A stretch of 64,000 bases of DNA, from assembly GCF_003315795.1 (NCBI RefSeq), contig NZ_QMEY01000008.1:248001-312000 (forward strand), read 5' to 3'. Shown here in pieces: positions 9,652 to 18,897 of this stretch. Numbering within the stretch: position 1 is the stretch's first letter; each line of letters opens with the position of its first letter. The translations under genes were made by a program, and so were the position numbers. Origin of the DNA: Spongiactinospora rosea. Its GTDB lineage: Bacteria; Actinomycetota; Actinomycetes; Streptosporangiales; Streptosporangiaceae. The notes beneath the pieces are model-generated. The model made no database searches and was not told the DNA's origin. It saw nothing but the letters and a program-made list of their open reading frames with translations.

Positions 9652-10068
9652 GTGGTAACCACCTCGACCGAGCCGGTGCTCCATGGCAGCCCCTACAGCG
9701 CGGACTGCCCGACCCGCCGCATCCTGGACCGCATCGGCGACCGCTGGACGGTCCTCATCGTGGGCGCCCTCTGGGACGGCAGCGCCCGCTTCTCCGACCT
9801 GCGCCGCCGCATCGAGGGCATCTCACAGAAGATGCTCACCCAGACCCTCCGCGGCCTCGAACGGGACGGGCTCGTCCACCGCACCGTCCACCCCGAAGTC
9901 CCGGTCCGCGTCGAATACACGCTCACCGAGGCAGGCCGCACCCTGCGCGAGCCCCTGCGCGCCCTGCAGGAATGGTCCATCGCCCACCTCGGCGATGTGG
10001 CGGCCTCGCAGGAAGCCTACGACCAGGCGAATCAACTTCCTCCCGGCTCCACGGATCGCGACAAGTGA
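9652..10068 (+). CDS. HxlR-family transcriptional regulator
   Basis: The protein is a 138-residue winged-helix regulator. DCPTRRILDRIGDRWTVLIV is the HxlR hallmark with the conserved Cys (redox or electrophile sensor in several members), followed by RFSDLRRRIEGISQKMLTQT as recognition helix and TLTEAGRTL in the wing. I place the start at GTG 9652 because GGGAAGAAGG lies 6-7 bases upstream; an upstream ATG at 9586 is in frame but would extend into the divergent promoter. It probably represses the divergent NAD(P)-binding oxidoreductase. Confidence 0.85.
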   Translation: MVTTSTEPVLHGSPYSADCPTRRILDRIGDRWTVLIVGALWDGSARFSDLRRRIEGISQKMLTQTLRGLERDGLVHRTVHPEVPVRVEYTLTEAGRTLREPLRALQEWSIAHLGDVAASQEAYDQANQLPPGSTDRDK

Positions 10069-10203
10069 CGCTCATGTGCAGGTGACGCCGGTCAGGCGTT
10101 CGGACAGCCGGCACAGGCGAGCGGCCATATCGGTGTGCCGGGTCGAGATCCGGGTCCCGGCTTCGACTTCCTTCCGAAGACCTCCGAACAGACAGGACCC
10201 GGT

Positions 10204-10986
10204 ATGGACAAGGTGACATCGGCGGACGGAACTCCCATCGCCTTCGACCGGATCGGCGACGGCCCGCCGGTCGTCGTGGTGGCCCCGGCCCTGTGCGACA
10301 GGAGCGACACCTACGCCCTCGCCGAGCACCTGGCCCGGCACCACACCGTGATCAACTACGACCGCCGGGGACGAGGCGACAGCGGGAACACCCGCCCCTA
10401 CGCGGTACTCCGCGAGGTGGAGGACATCGCCGCGCTCATCACCGCGGCCGGGGGCGCGGCCTCGGTGTACGGACATTCCTCTGGCGCGGCCCTCGCTTTA
10501 CATGCCGCGGCGCATGGGTGTGCCATCATCAAGCTGGTCGTGCACGAGCCGCCCTACGGGCCTGATGACGCCGACCACCGAGCCGCCGCGCGGGACATCG
10601 CCGAGAAGATCGAGGCGGCCCTGGCCGAGGACCGAAGAGGTGAGGCAGTGGAGCTGTTCCTGGCCGGTGCCGGCATGCCTTCGGCGATGGTCGAGCAGTC
10701 GAGCCGGGACCCGCGCACACGGGCGATGGCGCCGACGCTCGGTCATGAGTTCCAGATCATGGGCAACGTCCACAGCGGCGGCACCGTCCCGGCCGATCTG
10801 GTGCGTGCCGTACGCGTCCCCACCTTGGTGATCAACGGCGGGCACAGCCCCGCCTGGATGATCGACTCCGGCCGCCGGATCGCCCGCCACCTGCCCGCCG
10901 GGTCCCATCGCGTGCTGCCCGGACAGCATCACATGGTGCCGCCGGAGGCATTGGTACCGGTCCTTACGGAGTTCCTCGATGAGTGA
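10204..10986 (+). CDS. Alpha/beta hydrolase
   Basis: This 260-residue alpha/beta-hydrolase has the strand-loop VVVVAPALCDRSDT, an oxyanion/NYDRRGRGDSG segment, the nucleophile elbow YGHSSGAA (Ser), an Asp-bearing region near TLVINGGHSPAW, and the catalytic His in LPGQHHMVPPEAL. It looks like the small hydrolases paired with HxlR or oxidoreductase genes. Its 3' end overlaps the next gene by 8 bases (ATG at 10979), so the two are translationally coupled. An upstream ATG at 10135 is in frame, but the sequence before 10204 is not conserved-looking. Substrate unknown; ester or lactone hydrolysis is inferred. Confidence 0.85.
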   Translation: MDKVTSADGTPIAFDRIGDGPPVVVVAPALCDRSDTYALAEHLARHHTVINYDRRGRGDSGNTRPYAVLREVEDIAALITAAGGAASVYGHSSGAALALHAAAHGCAIIKLVVHEPPYGPDDADHRAAARDIAEKIEAALAEDRRGEAVELFLAGAGMPSAMVEQSSRDPRTRAMAPTLGHEFQIMGNVHSGGTVPADLVRAVRVPTLVINGGHSPAWMIDSGRRIARHLPAGSHRVLPGQHHMVPPEALVPVLTEFLDE

Positions 10987-11419
10987 GCCGAAGGAGGACG
11001 TCCGGCCGCCGGCCGTCGACCGCCTGCTCGCCGCGGCACGCGCCGGACTGCGCCGGTTGTCCCCCACCGAAGCCGCCGCCGCGCTCGCCCGGGGCGCCCG
11101 GCTGGTGGACACGCGCCCGCACTTCCAGCGGTCGGCCGACGGCGAGATCCCGGACGCGATCATCATCGAACGCAATCACCTGGAATGGCGGCTCGACCCC
11201 ACCTGCCCGGCCCGCATCCACGAGGCGACCGGCCACGACATCGCCTGGATCGTGCTCTGCGACGAGGGCTACTCCTCGTCCCTGGCAGCCGCCTCGCTGC
11301 ACCGGATCGGCCTCGGCCAGGCCACCGACGTGATCGGGGGCTTCCGCGCATGGAAGCACGCCGGCCTGCCCTTGATCACTCCGCCAACGCCGACCCCGCC
11401 ACGCCTGCCGCGAGCCTGA
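10979..11419 (+). CDS. Rhodanese-like domain protein
   Basis: The protein is a single rhodanese domain of 146 residues. GARLVDTRPHFQRSADGEIP is the CH2A-like opening, and IVLCDEGYSSSLAAASL carries the active-site Cys loop, followed by IGGFRAWKHAGLPL. The active-site loop CDEGYSS is the form seen in small actinobacterial rhodaneses that move sulfur or act as persulfide carriers. It overlaps the upstream hydrolase by 8 bases and so is very likely made with it. Proline-rich tail (TPPTPTPPRLPRA). Confidence 0.85.
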   Translation: MSEPKEDVRPPAVDRLLAAARAGLRRLSPTEAAAALARGARLVDTRPHFQRSADGEIPDAIIIERNHLEWRLDPTCPARIHEATGHDIAWIVLCDEGYSSSLAAASLHRIGLGQATDVIGGFRAWKHAGLPLITPPTPTPPRLPRA

Positions 11420-11508
11420 ACGCCCAAGCACCTGACACTACAGATACCAAGCAGAGCGACAACCCTCTGCAACACCGACCGGCCCCCAAGTCCCTGCCGG
11501 CGTGTGGA

Positions 11509-12654
11509 TCAGCGGGACAGCCGACGCAGGGCGATCTCGCAGGGCCCCCGGTGGCCGGCGCGGCGCATCCAGTCCGCCAGCACGATCGACAGCGACCAGA
11601 CCGCCACGCCGATGGCATGCGCGGCGGCGGAGCCCATGGCATCGGCCAGGTCCAGCGCGAAGGGATAGAACAGGGCGACGAACACGACGGACTGGAAGAG
11701 ATAGAAGCTCAGCGAGCGCTGACCGAGCGCCACCAGCGCGGTCGTGAGGCGGCCGCGGTCGCCGCCGATCTTGACGGCGATCAGCCCCATGGCGGCGGCC
11801 AGTCCGATGCCGCCGGCGTACCCCGCGATCGTGTGCGCGATCGCCGGCAGCCAGGTCGAGCCGGTCGTCCACACCCCGGCCGAGATCAGCGTCATCGGGA
11901 GCCTGCCCGCGACGGCCAGGGCGAGGAAGGAGACGGTGACGCGGCGGAGCAGGACCACATGCAGCTCGGGCTCGTCGATGATCCGGCGCCGCGCGGCCCA
12001 GATGCCGATCGCGATGCCGGGCACCACGAGCAGGACCATCCCCGGTACCTTCGCCGGCCACAGCATCAGGTGGAGGAGCAACTGACCGGCGAAGTCGTCC
12101 TTCATCAGCGACGGCAGCGACTCCGGGTGGCCGGCGGCCGCCGCGGCGTGCGCCCGGACGGTCGTCCACGCCACGATGGCCGTCGCGGGGACAAAGGAGA
12201 TCGCCGTGGTCCAGAGCAGGACCGAGTCACGTGCGCGGACCATGGGCGCCATGATCAGTAGCGCCAGGCCGTACGTCGCGACGATGTCGATCGGCACCAG
12301 CAGCGTCGCGTGCAGGAACCCGATGACGAGGAGCCAGAACCCCCGGCGCCGCAGCAGCTTGCGGACCGAGGGCCAATCGCCGCCCTGCGCGAACCGGCCG
12401 GCGGCCAGCCGGCCGAGGCCGTAGCCGAACAGGAACACGAACATCGTGCGCGCCAGGTTGTCGGCGACCAGGACCTTGAGGAACTGGCTGACGCTGTTGA
12501 GCGCCGACGGGCCGAGGTCGGCGTGGCTGACGAAGGTCGGCGCATGCGCCAGCGCGATCAGCAACAGCATCACGCCGCGCGCCAGGTCGGGGGCGAGCGC
12601 GCGGACCTGTGCCGGAGGCGGCGCCTGCACGCTTCCCGAAGGGACGGTGGGCAT
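11509..12654 (-). CDS. DUF418 family membrane protein
   Basis: This 381-residue protein has about nine to ten hydrophobic segments, beginning with APDLARGVMLLLIALAHAP, which is typical of the DUF418/YeiB family. The C-terminal portion (FYLFQSVVFVALFYPFALDL) is the DUF418 domain itself. I start at ATG 12654, which has CGGGAG 8 bases upstream; an in-frame start at 12708 is weaker. Members sit in the cytoplasmic membrane and are related to acyltransferase-3 proteins; no reaction is firmly known. It has its own transcription unit. Confidence 0.85.
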   Translation of the reverse strand: MPTVPSGSVQAPPPAQVRALAPDLARGVMLLLIALAHAPTFVSHADLGPSALNSVSQFLKVLVADNLARTMFVFLFGYGLGRLAAGRFAQGGDWPSVRKLLRRRGFWLLVIGFLHATLLVPIDIVATYGLALLIMAPMVRARDSVLLWTTAISFVPATAIVAWTTVRAHAAAAAGHPESLPSLMKDDFAGQLLLHLMLWPAKVPGMVLLVVPGIAIGIWAARRRIIDEPELHVVLLRRVTVSFLALAVAGRLPMTLISAGVWTTGSTWLPAIAHTIAGYAGGIGLAAAMGLIAVKIGGDRGRLTTALVALGQRSLSFYLFQSVVFVALFYPFALDLADAMGSAAAHAIGVAVWSLSIVLADWMRRAGHRGPCEIALRRLSR

Positions 12655-12812
12655 GGATCGCTCCCGGGAGAAGAGAAAGGTGACGACGGGGGGTGACCGA
12701 CCTGCCATCCGGTCGGCGTCATGTGCGAAGCCGGACGAACGGGATGAGTCAGGTCACCCCGCGCCGAGCGGGTGGCGGGCCGCCGGTTCCTGCGGCGACG
12801 CCTGGAGGTCGG

Positions 12813-14174
12813 TCATCCCAGGCAGGATCGGACGGCCTTGGCCAGGTTCGACGCCCGCGGGTCGTCGGGCCGGTAGTTCCAGAGGTTCGTGACGTAGCCG
12901 AAGCCGACACCGGCGTCGGGATCGGCGAAGCCGATCGATCCGCCGGAGCCCGGGTGGCCGAACGACCCCGGCCCGGTCATCGGCAGCGGCGGGCAGGCTC
13001 GCCAGAACCCGAGCGACATGTAGAAGGAGCGGTCGGCCGGGAGGTTCAGCCCCGGCGGCAGCCCATGCATCGGTGTCCTGTCGGTCTGGACGGCCGTCAT
13101 TCTCGCGACCGTCGATGGATCGAGCAGCCGCACCCCGTCGACGTCGCTGACCGTGGCGGCGTACATCCGTGCCACCGATCGGGCGTCGGCGAGCATGTTC
13201 GCGGCAGGGAACTCGGCCGCGCGCCAGGCACGCGTCGCGAACACCTTGGGGTCGGTCAGGGCGCCGCCCAGCTCACCGGCACGGGCCTGGACCGAGCCCG
13301 GAGCCCACACGGCGTTCACCCATGCGGTGACCGTGTCCGCGTCGAGCCCGGTCGTCGCGATCAGCCCGGCCAGCAGCTCCTCCAGGCTGAACGGGGCCGC
13401 GTCGTGGAGCCGGGCCACCCGCTTCTCCTCCTTCTCCGGCAGCCCGATCCACGCCCTCAGCCCGAGGGGGGCGGCCACCTCTTCGGCGAAGAAGGTGCCG
13501 AGCGACCTGCCGGTGATCCGGCGTACGATCTCGCCGACCAGGAACCCGTAGGTGACGCTGTGGTAGACGTGCTCGGTGCCCGGCCGCCACAGCGGCTTCT
13601 GGGCCTCAAGCGCACGGATGACCGGGTGCCAGGCGCACGCCTGTTCGAACGTCAGCGGCCCGTCGACAATGGGCAGGCCGGCCTGGTGCGACAGCAACCA
13701 GCGCACCGGTATCCGCTCCTTGCCCGCCGCGGCGAACTCCGGCCAGTACCGTGCCACCGGGGCGTCCAGATCGAGCTGACCGCGCTGGACCAGCAGGTGA
13801 GCACAGATCGCGGTGGCGCCCTTCGTCGTGGAGGCGACCTGGACGATGGTGTTCCTGCGCCACGGCCGCTTCGCCTCGCGGTCGGCGAGGCCGCCCCACA
13901 GGTTGACGACGGGGCGGCCGCCCACGTAGACGCTGCACGCCGCGCCGACCTCGCCAGGATTCCTGAAGTTCGCACGGAACACGTCCGCGACCTTCCCCCA
14001 GCCATGCTCGACACCGCGCTCGCCGTCGTCCCCACCACCGCTCACGGCGGCGTCGGCGGGGCCGGCGAGAACGGCCTGCGCCCCCGCGAGCGCACCGGCC
14101 CCCAGCACGCCCTTCAACACGGTCCGGCGCTCGACGTGTCCCGGTTCGGGTGCCCCGCTTGTCGCGTCCGCCAT
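12813..14174 (-). CDS. Tat-exported serine hydrolase, class C beta-lactamase fold
   Basis: The protein has 453 residues with a twin-arginine signal (ERRTVLKGVLGAGALAG). It belongs to the class C beta-lactamase/family VIII esterase group: the nucleophile motif STTK lies in VASTTKGATAICAHLLV, the tyrosine segment in HVYHSVTYGFLVGEIVRR, and the KTG-equivalent in GHPGSGGSIGFADPD. The C-terminus VGFGYVTN is usual for this group. These enzymes are esterases or D-aminopeptidases more often than true beta-lactamases, so antibiotic resistance should not be assumed. Two similar boxes upstream may bind its regulator. Confidence 0.85.
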   Translation of the reverse strand: MADATSGAPEPGHVERRTVLKGVLGAGALAGAQAVLAGPADAAVSGGGDDGERGVEHGWGKVADVFRANFRNPGEVGAACSVYVGGRPVVNLWGGLADREAKRPWRRNTIVQVASTTKGATAICAHLLVQRGQLDLDAPVARYWPEFAAAGKERIPVRWLLSHQAGLPIVDGPLTFEQACAWHPVIRALEAQKPLWRPGTEHVYHSVTYGFLVGEIVRRITGRSLGTFFAEEVAAPLGLRAWIGLPEKEEKRVARLHDAAPFSLEELLAGLIATTGLDADTVTAWVNAVWAPGSVQARAGELGGALTDPKVFATRAWRAAEFPAANMLADARSVARMYAATVSDVDGVRLLDPSTVARMTAVQTDRTPMHGLPPGLNLPADRSFYMSLGFWRACPPLPMTGPGSFGHPGSGGSIGFADPDAGVGFGYVTNLWNYRPDDPRASNLAKAVRSCLG

Positions 14175-14262
14175 GCTCTGCTTCCTTTCTGGAGCGCTGA
14201 GACTCAGGGAGCCGAGCGGCGCGGCCCTCCAGCGCCACGCTCACCTTCAGCTACCTGGTGAT

Positions 14263-14300
14263 ACTGATTACCGGTACAAAGTAACACTGACTACCAGTAC
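14263..14300. promoter_or_regulatory. Paired 15-bp operator-like boxes
   Basis: ACTGATTACCGGTAC (14263-14277) and ACTGACTACCAGTAC (14286-14300) match at 13 of 15 positions with 23 bases from start to start, about two helical turns. Placed 90-125 bases upstream of the serine hydrolase start, in an AT-richer patch, they look like sites for a TetR-type dimer. No such regulator gene is adjacent. Confidence 0.5.
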
Positions 14301-14366
14301 GTAGCAACACTTAATAGCCGAGCGCCGCGTAGCGAAGCCGGGCGGTCACGAAGGACCCGGCCGCGC

Positions 14367-14594
14367 GTGTTCGAGGAGCTGGGGGCGACACCGCGGGATC
14401 TGGTCAAGCTGCTGACCATCGTGGCCGGGGCCGACCACCTGCCCGGCTTCTACGCCGCCCGGGAGGAGGTCTTCGCGGACCGGTATCCCGATGGCGACGT
14501 CCCGGCGCACTCTCACCGGGGCGGCGTGGCCCCGCGGCGCGGGGAGACGCCGAGGTGCGCGCCGCGCAGGCCGGCACCGGCTTCTGGGCAATGA
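14367..14594 (+). pseudogene. RidA-like gene remnant
   Basis: The segment reads VFEELGATPRDLVKLLTIV...GFYAAREEVFADRYP, which fits the middle of RidA/YjgF enamine deaminases. The N-terminal strand region and the usual C-terminal LVEIEAxAV segment are missing. After DGDVPAHS the frame becomes arginine/proline-rich and non-homologous, suggesting a frameshift or deletion. A functional protein is unlikely. Confidence 0.5.
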
Positions 14595-14835
14595 GCACAA
14601 AGTGGCCTGTTAACTGGTCAGTCGCGATCGCACAATGCATCTTGAACGCGACATGGCCGTCCGGCCCGCCCCGCAGCGCAAATTCCCGGCAATTCGAACG
14701 CCACCGCCGCACTCGACGCCTCGCACCTGCCCGTTCCCATCGATGCCCGGCGATTTCGCTCGCATTGTCACCGATATCGGGGCTTTCACGTCCCCTATCT
14801 GAGGAGAACCTCATGACAGAGTTATCGGAGCGCCG

Positions 14836-17217
14836 ATGACCAGGAAATCAGCCGCCGCCGTCCGCCGTACTCGCCGCAGGTGGCCGCGAACGGCCGTCGG
14901 CGCCGCCGCACTTAGCCTGGTGGCGGGTCTGTTGAGCGCCGTCACGGCGCCGCCCGCGTGGGCCGAGCCGCCGCCGCCCAAGCTTCCGGCGAACGCCAGT
15001 GAGGCGCAACTGAGGTACCAGCCCGCGATGGACTACGACGGCGACGGCTGCTATCCGTCGGTGGCGATCGGACCCGACGGCACCCTGAATCCGGGACTGA
15101 AGCCCTCCGGCGCCCTGGACGGCGCGTGCCATGACGAGTCGGACCTGGAGAACGTCAACATGTACGCACGGTCCCGCTGCAACACCAGCGGATGGTGCGT
15201 CCACCTCTACGGGCTGTACTTCCAGAAAGACCAGAAGCTTCCTGGCGCCGAGAGCGGGCACCGGCACGACTGGGAGCACATCGCGGTGTGGGTCAAGGAC
15301 GGCGAGGTCAAGTACGTCGGGCCGTCCGCCCACGGGCACTACAACACCCGTCCGGTCGATGAGGTCGAGCTCGTGGACCGCACCCACCCGAAGATCGTCT
15401 ATCACAAGGACGGCCTTGAGACGCACGCGTTCCGGCTGGCCCGCGCGGGTGAGGAGGCGGAGAACCCCCGGGGCTGGCAGCTTCCCGACCTGGTGAGCTG
15501 GAACGGCTACCCCTCGACCGAGCTTCGGGACAAACTGTCCGCGCACGACTGGGGCTCGGCCACGTTCGCGCTCAAGGACGACGAATTCCCCGGCGAGCTG
15601 GACAAGGCGCACAAGTACGAGGTCCGGCCGACGCGTGGCTCGCCTTACTACCTGGACTGGTCGTTCGAGTTCGACGTCGACAGGCATGAACTGCCGTCCG
15701 GAATGTCGGACCCGAACACTCCCCGCAGCGACGAGGGCGGCGAAGCGGAGCTGGCGAAGCGGGATCTGCGGGTGCTGCCACTGGGCGACTCCATCACCTA
15801 CGGCAACGGCAGCTCCACCAATTCCGGCTACCGGGGGGACCTCTGGGCGAAGCTGAAGGCCAAAAGCCTGGACTTCGTCGGCTCGCAGCGGTCAGGGCGA
15901 CTGCCGGACACCGACAACGAGGGGCATCCCGGCGCGATGATCAGCGAGATCGCGCAGAAGGGCGTGGTCGCGGCGCAGCGGTGGCGGCCCAACGTCGTAC
16001 TGGTGCACGCCGGGACCAACGACATGAGCCACGGGAACGCGGGCGCCGCCCGGGACGCCCTGGCGGCGTTGATCGACGACATCCACCAGGCGGCGCCGGA
16101 TGCGACGGTGGTGGTGGCCGACCTGGTGCCGTCCAGGAACGCCGCCGTCCAGGGCAGGATCCAGGAGTTCAACACGCAGATCCGCGGGGTGGTCCTCGCG
16201 TACATCCTGGCGGGCCGGCACGTCCTCCTGGCCGACATGAGCGCCGTGAAGCCCGGCGATCTCAGCGACGATCTGCATCCGAACGACAGCGGATACGGCA
16301 AGATGGCCGACGCGTTCTACACCGCCATCGTCCGGGCGGCGGCCGGGGGCTGGATCAAGGACCCCTCCGGCGGGACCACCTGCACCGACACCCCCGGGAG
16401 CTGGAACTTCCGCGGCCGGATCGCCACCGGTGTCGGCCATTCCCAGGACGAGCGCATCGACTTCGCCGACATCGACGGCGACGGCCGAGACGACTACCTC
16501 GTGGTCGACGTCGAGACCGGGGCGGTGCGGGCCTGGATCAACAACGGTGGCGACGGCGGCGGCGGCTGGACCGCCCGCGGCCGGATCGCCGTCGGTATCC
16601 CCCACAGTGACACCGAGGTCATCGACTTCGCCGACATCGACGGCGACGGACGAGACGACTACCTCGTGGTCGACGTCGAGAGCAGGGCGGTGCGGGCCTG
16701 GATCAACAACGGTGGCGACGGCGGCGGCGGCTGGACCGCCCGCGGCCGGATCGCCGTCGGGGTCGAAGGCCAGAGCCGGCCGGTGTTCGCCGACGTGGAC
16801 GGCGACGGGCGGGACGATTACCTCGTCGTATCCGATATCGCCACCGGAGCGGTGAACGCCTGGATCAACAAGGGCGGCGACGGCGGCGGCGGCTGGACGG
16901 CCCGCGGCCGGATCGCCGCCGGCGTCGCGAGTCCCCAGGATGGTCTCACCTTCGCCAACGTCGATTGCGACAGGCGGGACGACTACCTGGTGACCGGCTA
17001 TCCCAGTGGGTCGGTCAGGGCGTGGCTGAACCGTGGCGGCGACGGTGGCGGCGGCTGGACGGCCCGTGGGCAGATCGCCGCCGGCATCGGCATCGGAAGC
17101 GGCCAGGGCCTGACGTTCGCCGACATCGACGGCGACGGGCGGGACGACTACCTGATCTACGACGTCGCCATCGGCAGCGTACGGGCATGGATCAACAACG
17201 GCGGGGACCCGGCCTGA
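14836..17217 (+). CDS. Secreted NLP (NPP1) - SGNH hydrolase - FG-GAP fusion protein
   Basis: This is a 793-residue exported protein with an N-terminal signal (about residues 1-44, ending near PPAWAEPPPP). Residues about 50-285 form a necrosis- and ethylene-inducing-like (NLP/NPP1) domain: the family heptad GHRHDWE is intact, with the early Cys pair (DGDGCYPS, DGACHDE) and an extra pair (RCNTSGWC). Residues about 310-505 are an SGNH/GDSL hydrolase: LGDSITYG (block I Ser), GTNDMSHG (block III), DLHPNDSGYGKM (block V Asp and His). Residues about 520-793 hold five FG-GAP/VCBS units with calcium-loop-like DIDGDGRDDYL. NLPs bind or disrupt eukaryotic membranes through sphingolipids; the esterase and repeats suggest surface attachment or substrate targeting. 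The combined role is inference. RBS GGAGCG precedes ATG 14836. Confidence 0.88.
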   Translation: MTRKSAAAVRRTRRRWPRTAVGAAALSLVAGLLSAVTAPPAWAEPPPPKLPANASEAQLRYQPAMDYDGDGCYPSVAIGPDGTLNPGLKPSGALDGACHDESDLENVNMYARSRCNTSGWCVHLYGLYFQKDQKLPGAESGHRHDWEHIAVWVKDGEVKYVGPSAHGHYNTRPVDEVELVDRTHPKIVYHKDGLETHAFRLARAGEEAENPRGWQLPDLVSWNGYPSTELRDKLSAHDWGSATFALKDDEFPGELDKAHKYEVRPTRGSPYYLDWSFEFDVDRHELPSGMSDPNTPRSDEGGEAELAKRDLRVLPLGDSITYGNGSSTNSGYRGDLWAKLKAKSLDFVGSQRSGRLPDTDNEGHPGAMISEIAQKGVVAAQRWRPNVVLVHAGTNDMSHGNAGAARDALAALIDDIHQAAPDATVVVADLVPSRNAAVQGRIQEFNTQIRGVVLAYILAGRHVLLADMSAVKPGDLSDDLHPNDSGYGKMADAFYTAIVRAAAGGWIKDPSGGTTCTDTPGSWNFRGRIATGVGHSQDERIDFADIDGDGRDDYLVVDVETGAVRAWINNGGDGGGGWTARGRIAVGIPHSDTEVIDFADIDGDGRDDYLVVDVESRAVRAWINNGGDGGGGWTARGRIAVGVEGQSRPVFADVDGDGRDDYLVVSDIATGAVNAWINKGGDGGGGWTARGRIAAGVASPQDGLTFANVDCDRRDDYLVTGYPSGSVRAWLNRGGDGGGGWTARGQIAAGIGIGSGQGLTFADIDGDGRDDYLIYDVAIGSVRAWINNGGDPA
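16411..17213. repeat. Five tandem 162-165-bp FG-GAP coding repeats
   Basis: The motif CGCGGCCGGATCGCC recurs at about 16411, 16576, 16741, 16903 and (diverged) 17065. Each unit encodes about 54 residues ending in WINNGGDGGGGWTARG. Units 1 to 3 are nearly identical in DNA, implying recent duplication or gene conversion. Confidence 0.85.
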
Positions 17218-17239
17218 CCGCGTCCGTTCCGGTGAACAA

Positions 17240-17270
17240 GGGGTCCGTGTCCAGACGGGCCACGGACCCC
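17240..17270 (+). terminator. Hairpin terminator after NLP fusion gene
   Basis: Perfect 10-bp arms GGGGTCCGTG (17240-17249) and CACGGACCCC (17261-17270) with an 11-base loop, 22 bases after the stop codon. No T-run follows, as is usual in actinomycetes. The rest of the gap to 17572 shows no further gene. Confidence 0.75.
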
Positions 17271-17572
17271 GGCACCGTGGGAGCGCGCGACCGTACGGTT
17301 TCCGCGACACCGGGCGCAAGGTGTCATCGGACGTGTGCGCCGGCCCGGCTCTGCCCGAACGTCATGCCTTCCTTCCAGAGCGACAGGTCGCCCGGGTAGT
17401 TCGCCGATCCGCCTGCCCGGGAGGCAGGGCGAAGTCCCCGCGTGGGCGACCGGAGGCAGCCTCAAGTCAGTGACCGCTCGTCGCCCTGCGTAGTGTCCGG
17501 CTTCCCCAGCAGGTCGCGGCCCGAAGTTCGACACTCTCACCACTCGGCGGTCACGCTCCTAGACTTCGACGC

Positions 17573-18478
17573 ATGGACGAGTTACAGGGAAAAACGGCGA
17601 CATGGCAGTTCGACGAGGAGAAGGTCGTCATCCGGTACAGCACCAGGTGGCGCACCCACGCGCTGCTGAAGGTCCTCGCCCGCTGTGAGGTCCCTCTGCC
17701 GGCCGTCGCGGCGGTGGAGTTCGCCTCCGCGGGGAAGAAGGGCTGGCGGCTCCAGCTCCGGCTGCGCGAGCGCGCCGACCCCTACGCCGCCGTCGGCCCG
17801 CTGCTCGCCGAGAAGGGGCAGCCGTTCCTGCTGACCGGCGGGCCCGACACGGAACTCGTCGCCGAGTACCACGCCGACCAGATGCGGCTCTTGGCCGACG
17901 CCGCACGGCTCGGCGACGGCCGGCGCCCGCCGGAGGAGTACGCACTCGGACTCGTCCCGCCCGTGCCGCTGCACATCCAGACATCGGAGGGGTCGGCGAG
18001 GTTCGACGGGCAGACGATCCGGCTGGAGTGGTCCGATGACGCGAGCTTCCGCAAGAGCAGGAAACGCCGGATGGAGTACGCGCTGACGGACATCCGCCGC
18101 ATGGATTGGTTCCCGCAGAAATCGCTGGACGAGGGCTACCTGCGCATCGTGACGTGGGACGAGGACACTGGCGCCGGTTCAGCCAAGCCGAGCAAGGACT
18201 TCACATGCCTGCTCACCGAGGACAGTGCCAAGCAGGACGCCTGGACACTGGTGATGGCCGCGACGGTCACGGCACACCTGTGGGCGGCGACGGCGGGACA
18301 TGCCTTGAACCCGCAGACCGAAACCGCGCAGCTCACCACCGGCCCGGGCACGGTGGCCGACGCCGACGCCCGAAGCGTCTACGACCGCATCCGCGAGCTC
18401 GGACGGCTGCACAAGGAGGGCATGCTCACTGACGAGGAGTTCACATCGAAGAAGGCGGAGCTTCTCAATCGCCTGTAA
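17573..18478 (+). CDS. DUF4429 and SHOCT domain protein
   Basis: The protein has 301 residues. The N-terminal TATWQFDEEKVVIRY and LPAVAAVEFASAGKKGWRL match DUF4429, a PH-like fold repeated twice in this family (second copy from about residue 150, ARFDGQTIRLEW). The last 35 residues (DRIRELGRLHKEGMLTDEEF...KAELL) are a SHOCT helical hairpin, a short oligomerisation module. Function is unknown. It stands alone between a long gap and the previous terminator. Confidence 0.85.
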   Translation: MDELQGKTATWQFDEEKVVIRYSTRWRTHALLKVLARCEVPLPAVAAVEFASAGKKGWRLQLRLRERADPYAAVGPLLAEKGQPFLLTGGPDTELVAEYHADQMRLLADAARLGDGRRPPEEYALGLVPPVPLHIQTSEGSARFDGQTIRLEWSDDASFRKSRKRRMEYALTDIRRMDWFPQKSLDEGYLRIVTWDEDTGAGSAKPSKDFTCLLTEDSAKQDAWTLVMAATVTAHLWAATAGHALNPQTETAQLTTGPGTVADADARSVYDRIRELGRLHKEGMLTDEEFTSKKAELLNRL

Positions 18479-18897
18479 GCCTCCATCTTGCATAGACATG
18501 TGTAGACACCTGTAGACAGGACGGAAGTGCCGGCAGCTCTCCGCAGCCATGATCGCTGAAGGGGCTTCCGCGCTCGAAAGGGCGCAGAACCACCGCGGAC
18601 TGGGAGAGCAACACCTGGGAATACGCCCATGCGGTGACCACCGAGCCGATTCCCAGGTACTGGGCGACCCTCGCACTCGATATGCTTGATCTTCAGCAGC
18701 TCTGCTCTGGTCGGCGGCCGGAGCCGCCGGTCGAGATCGCACGCCCCCTGCGAAGTGACCAGCAGATCCACGTCCCCCACTCCCCCGCTTGCGCGCAACC
18801 TCCTGACCGTTCAAGCGCGCATAGAAGTGGCTGAAGGGCGCCCACAGGCTTGAAGCACTCCGCTCGCCAGCGGGACCTTTCGTTGGCATGCCTGCGA
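18479..18897. other. 419-base gap without a recognisable gene
   Basis: I see no gene that can be supported. A frame from 18553 to 18834 contains WESNTWEYAHAV and EPIPRYWATLALDMLDL, which look protein-like, but there is no good start or family match, so a decayed gene is possible. At 18496-18520 the direct repeat TGTAGACACCTGTAGACA could be a regulator site. Confidence 0.4.

Noticed and set aside
12813-14174. Calling the serine hydrolase a beta-lactamase resistance gene
   Set aside because: The fold is class C-like, but Tat export and the motifs fit family VIII esterases as well; resistance would be speculation.
16411-17213. CRISPR-like array
   Set aside because: Repeat units are about 165 bp, coding, and separated by no unique spacers; they encode FG-GAP modules.
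18553-18834. Possible small gene (WESNTWEYAHAV...)
   Set aside because: No good start or ribosome binding site, no recognisable domain, and composition degrades toward the C-terminus.
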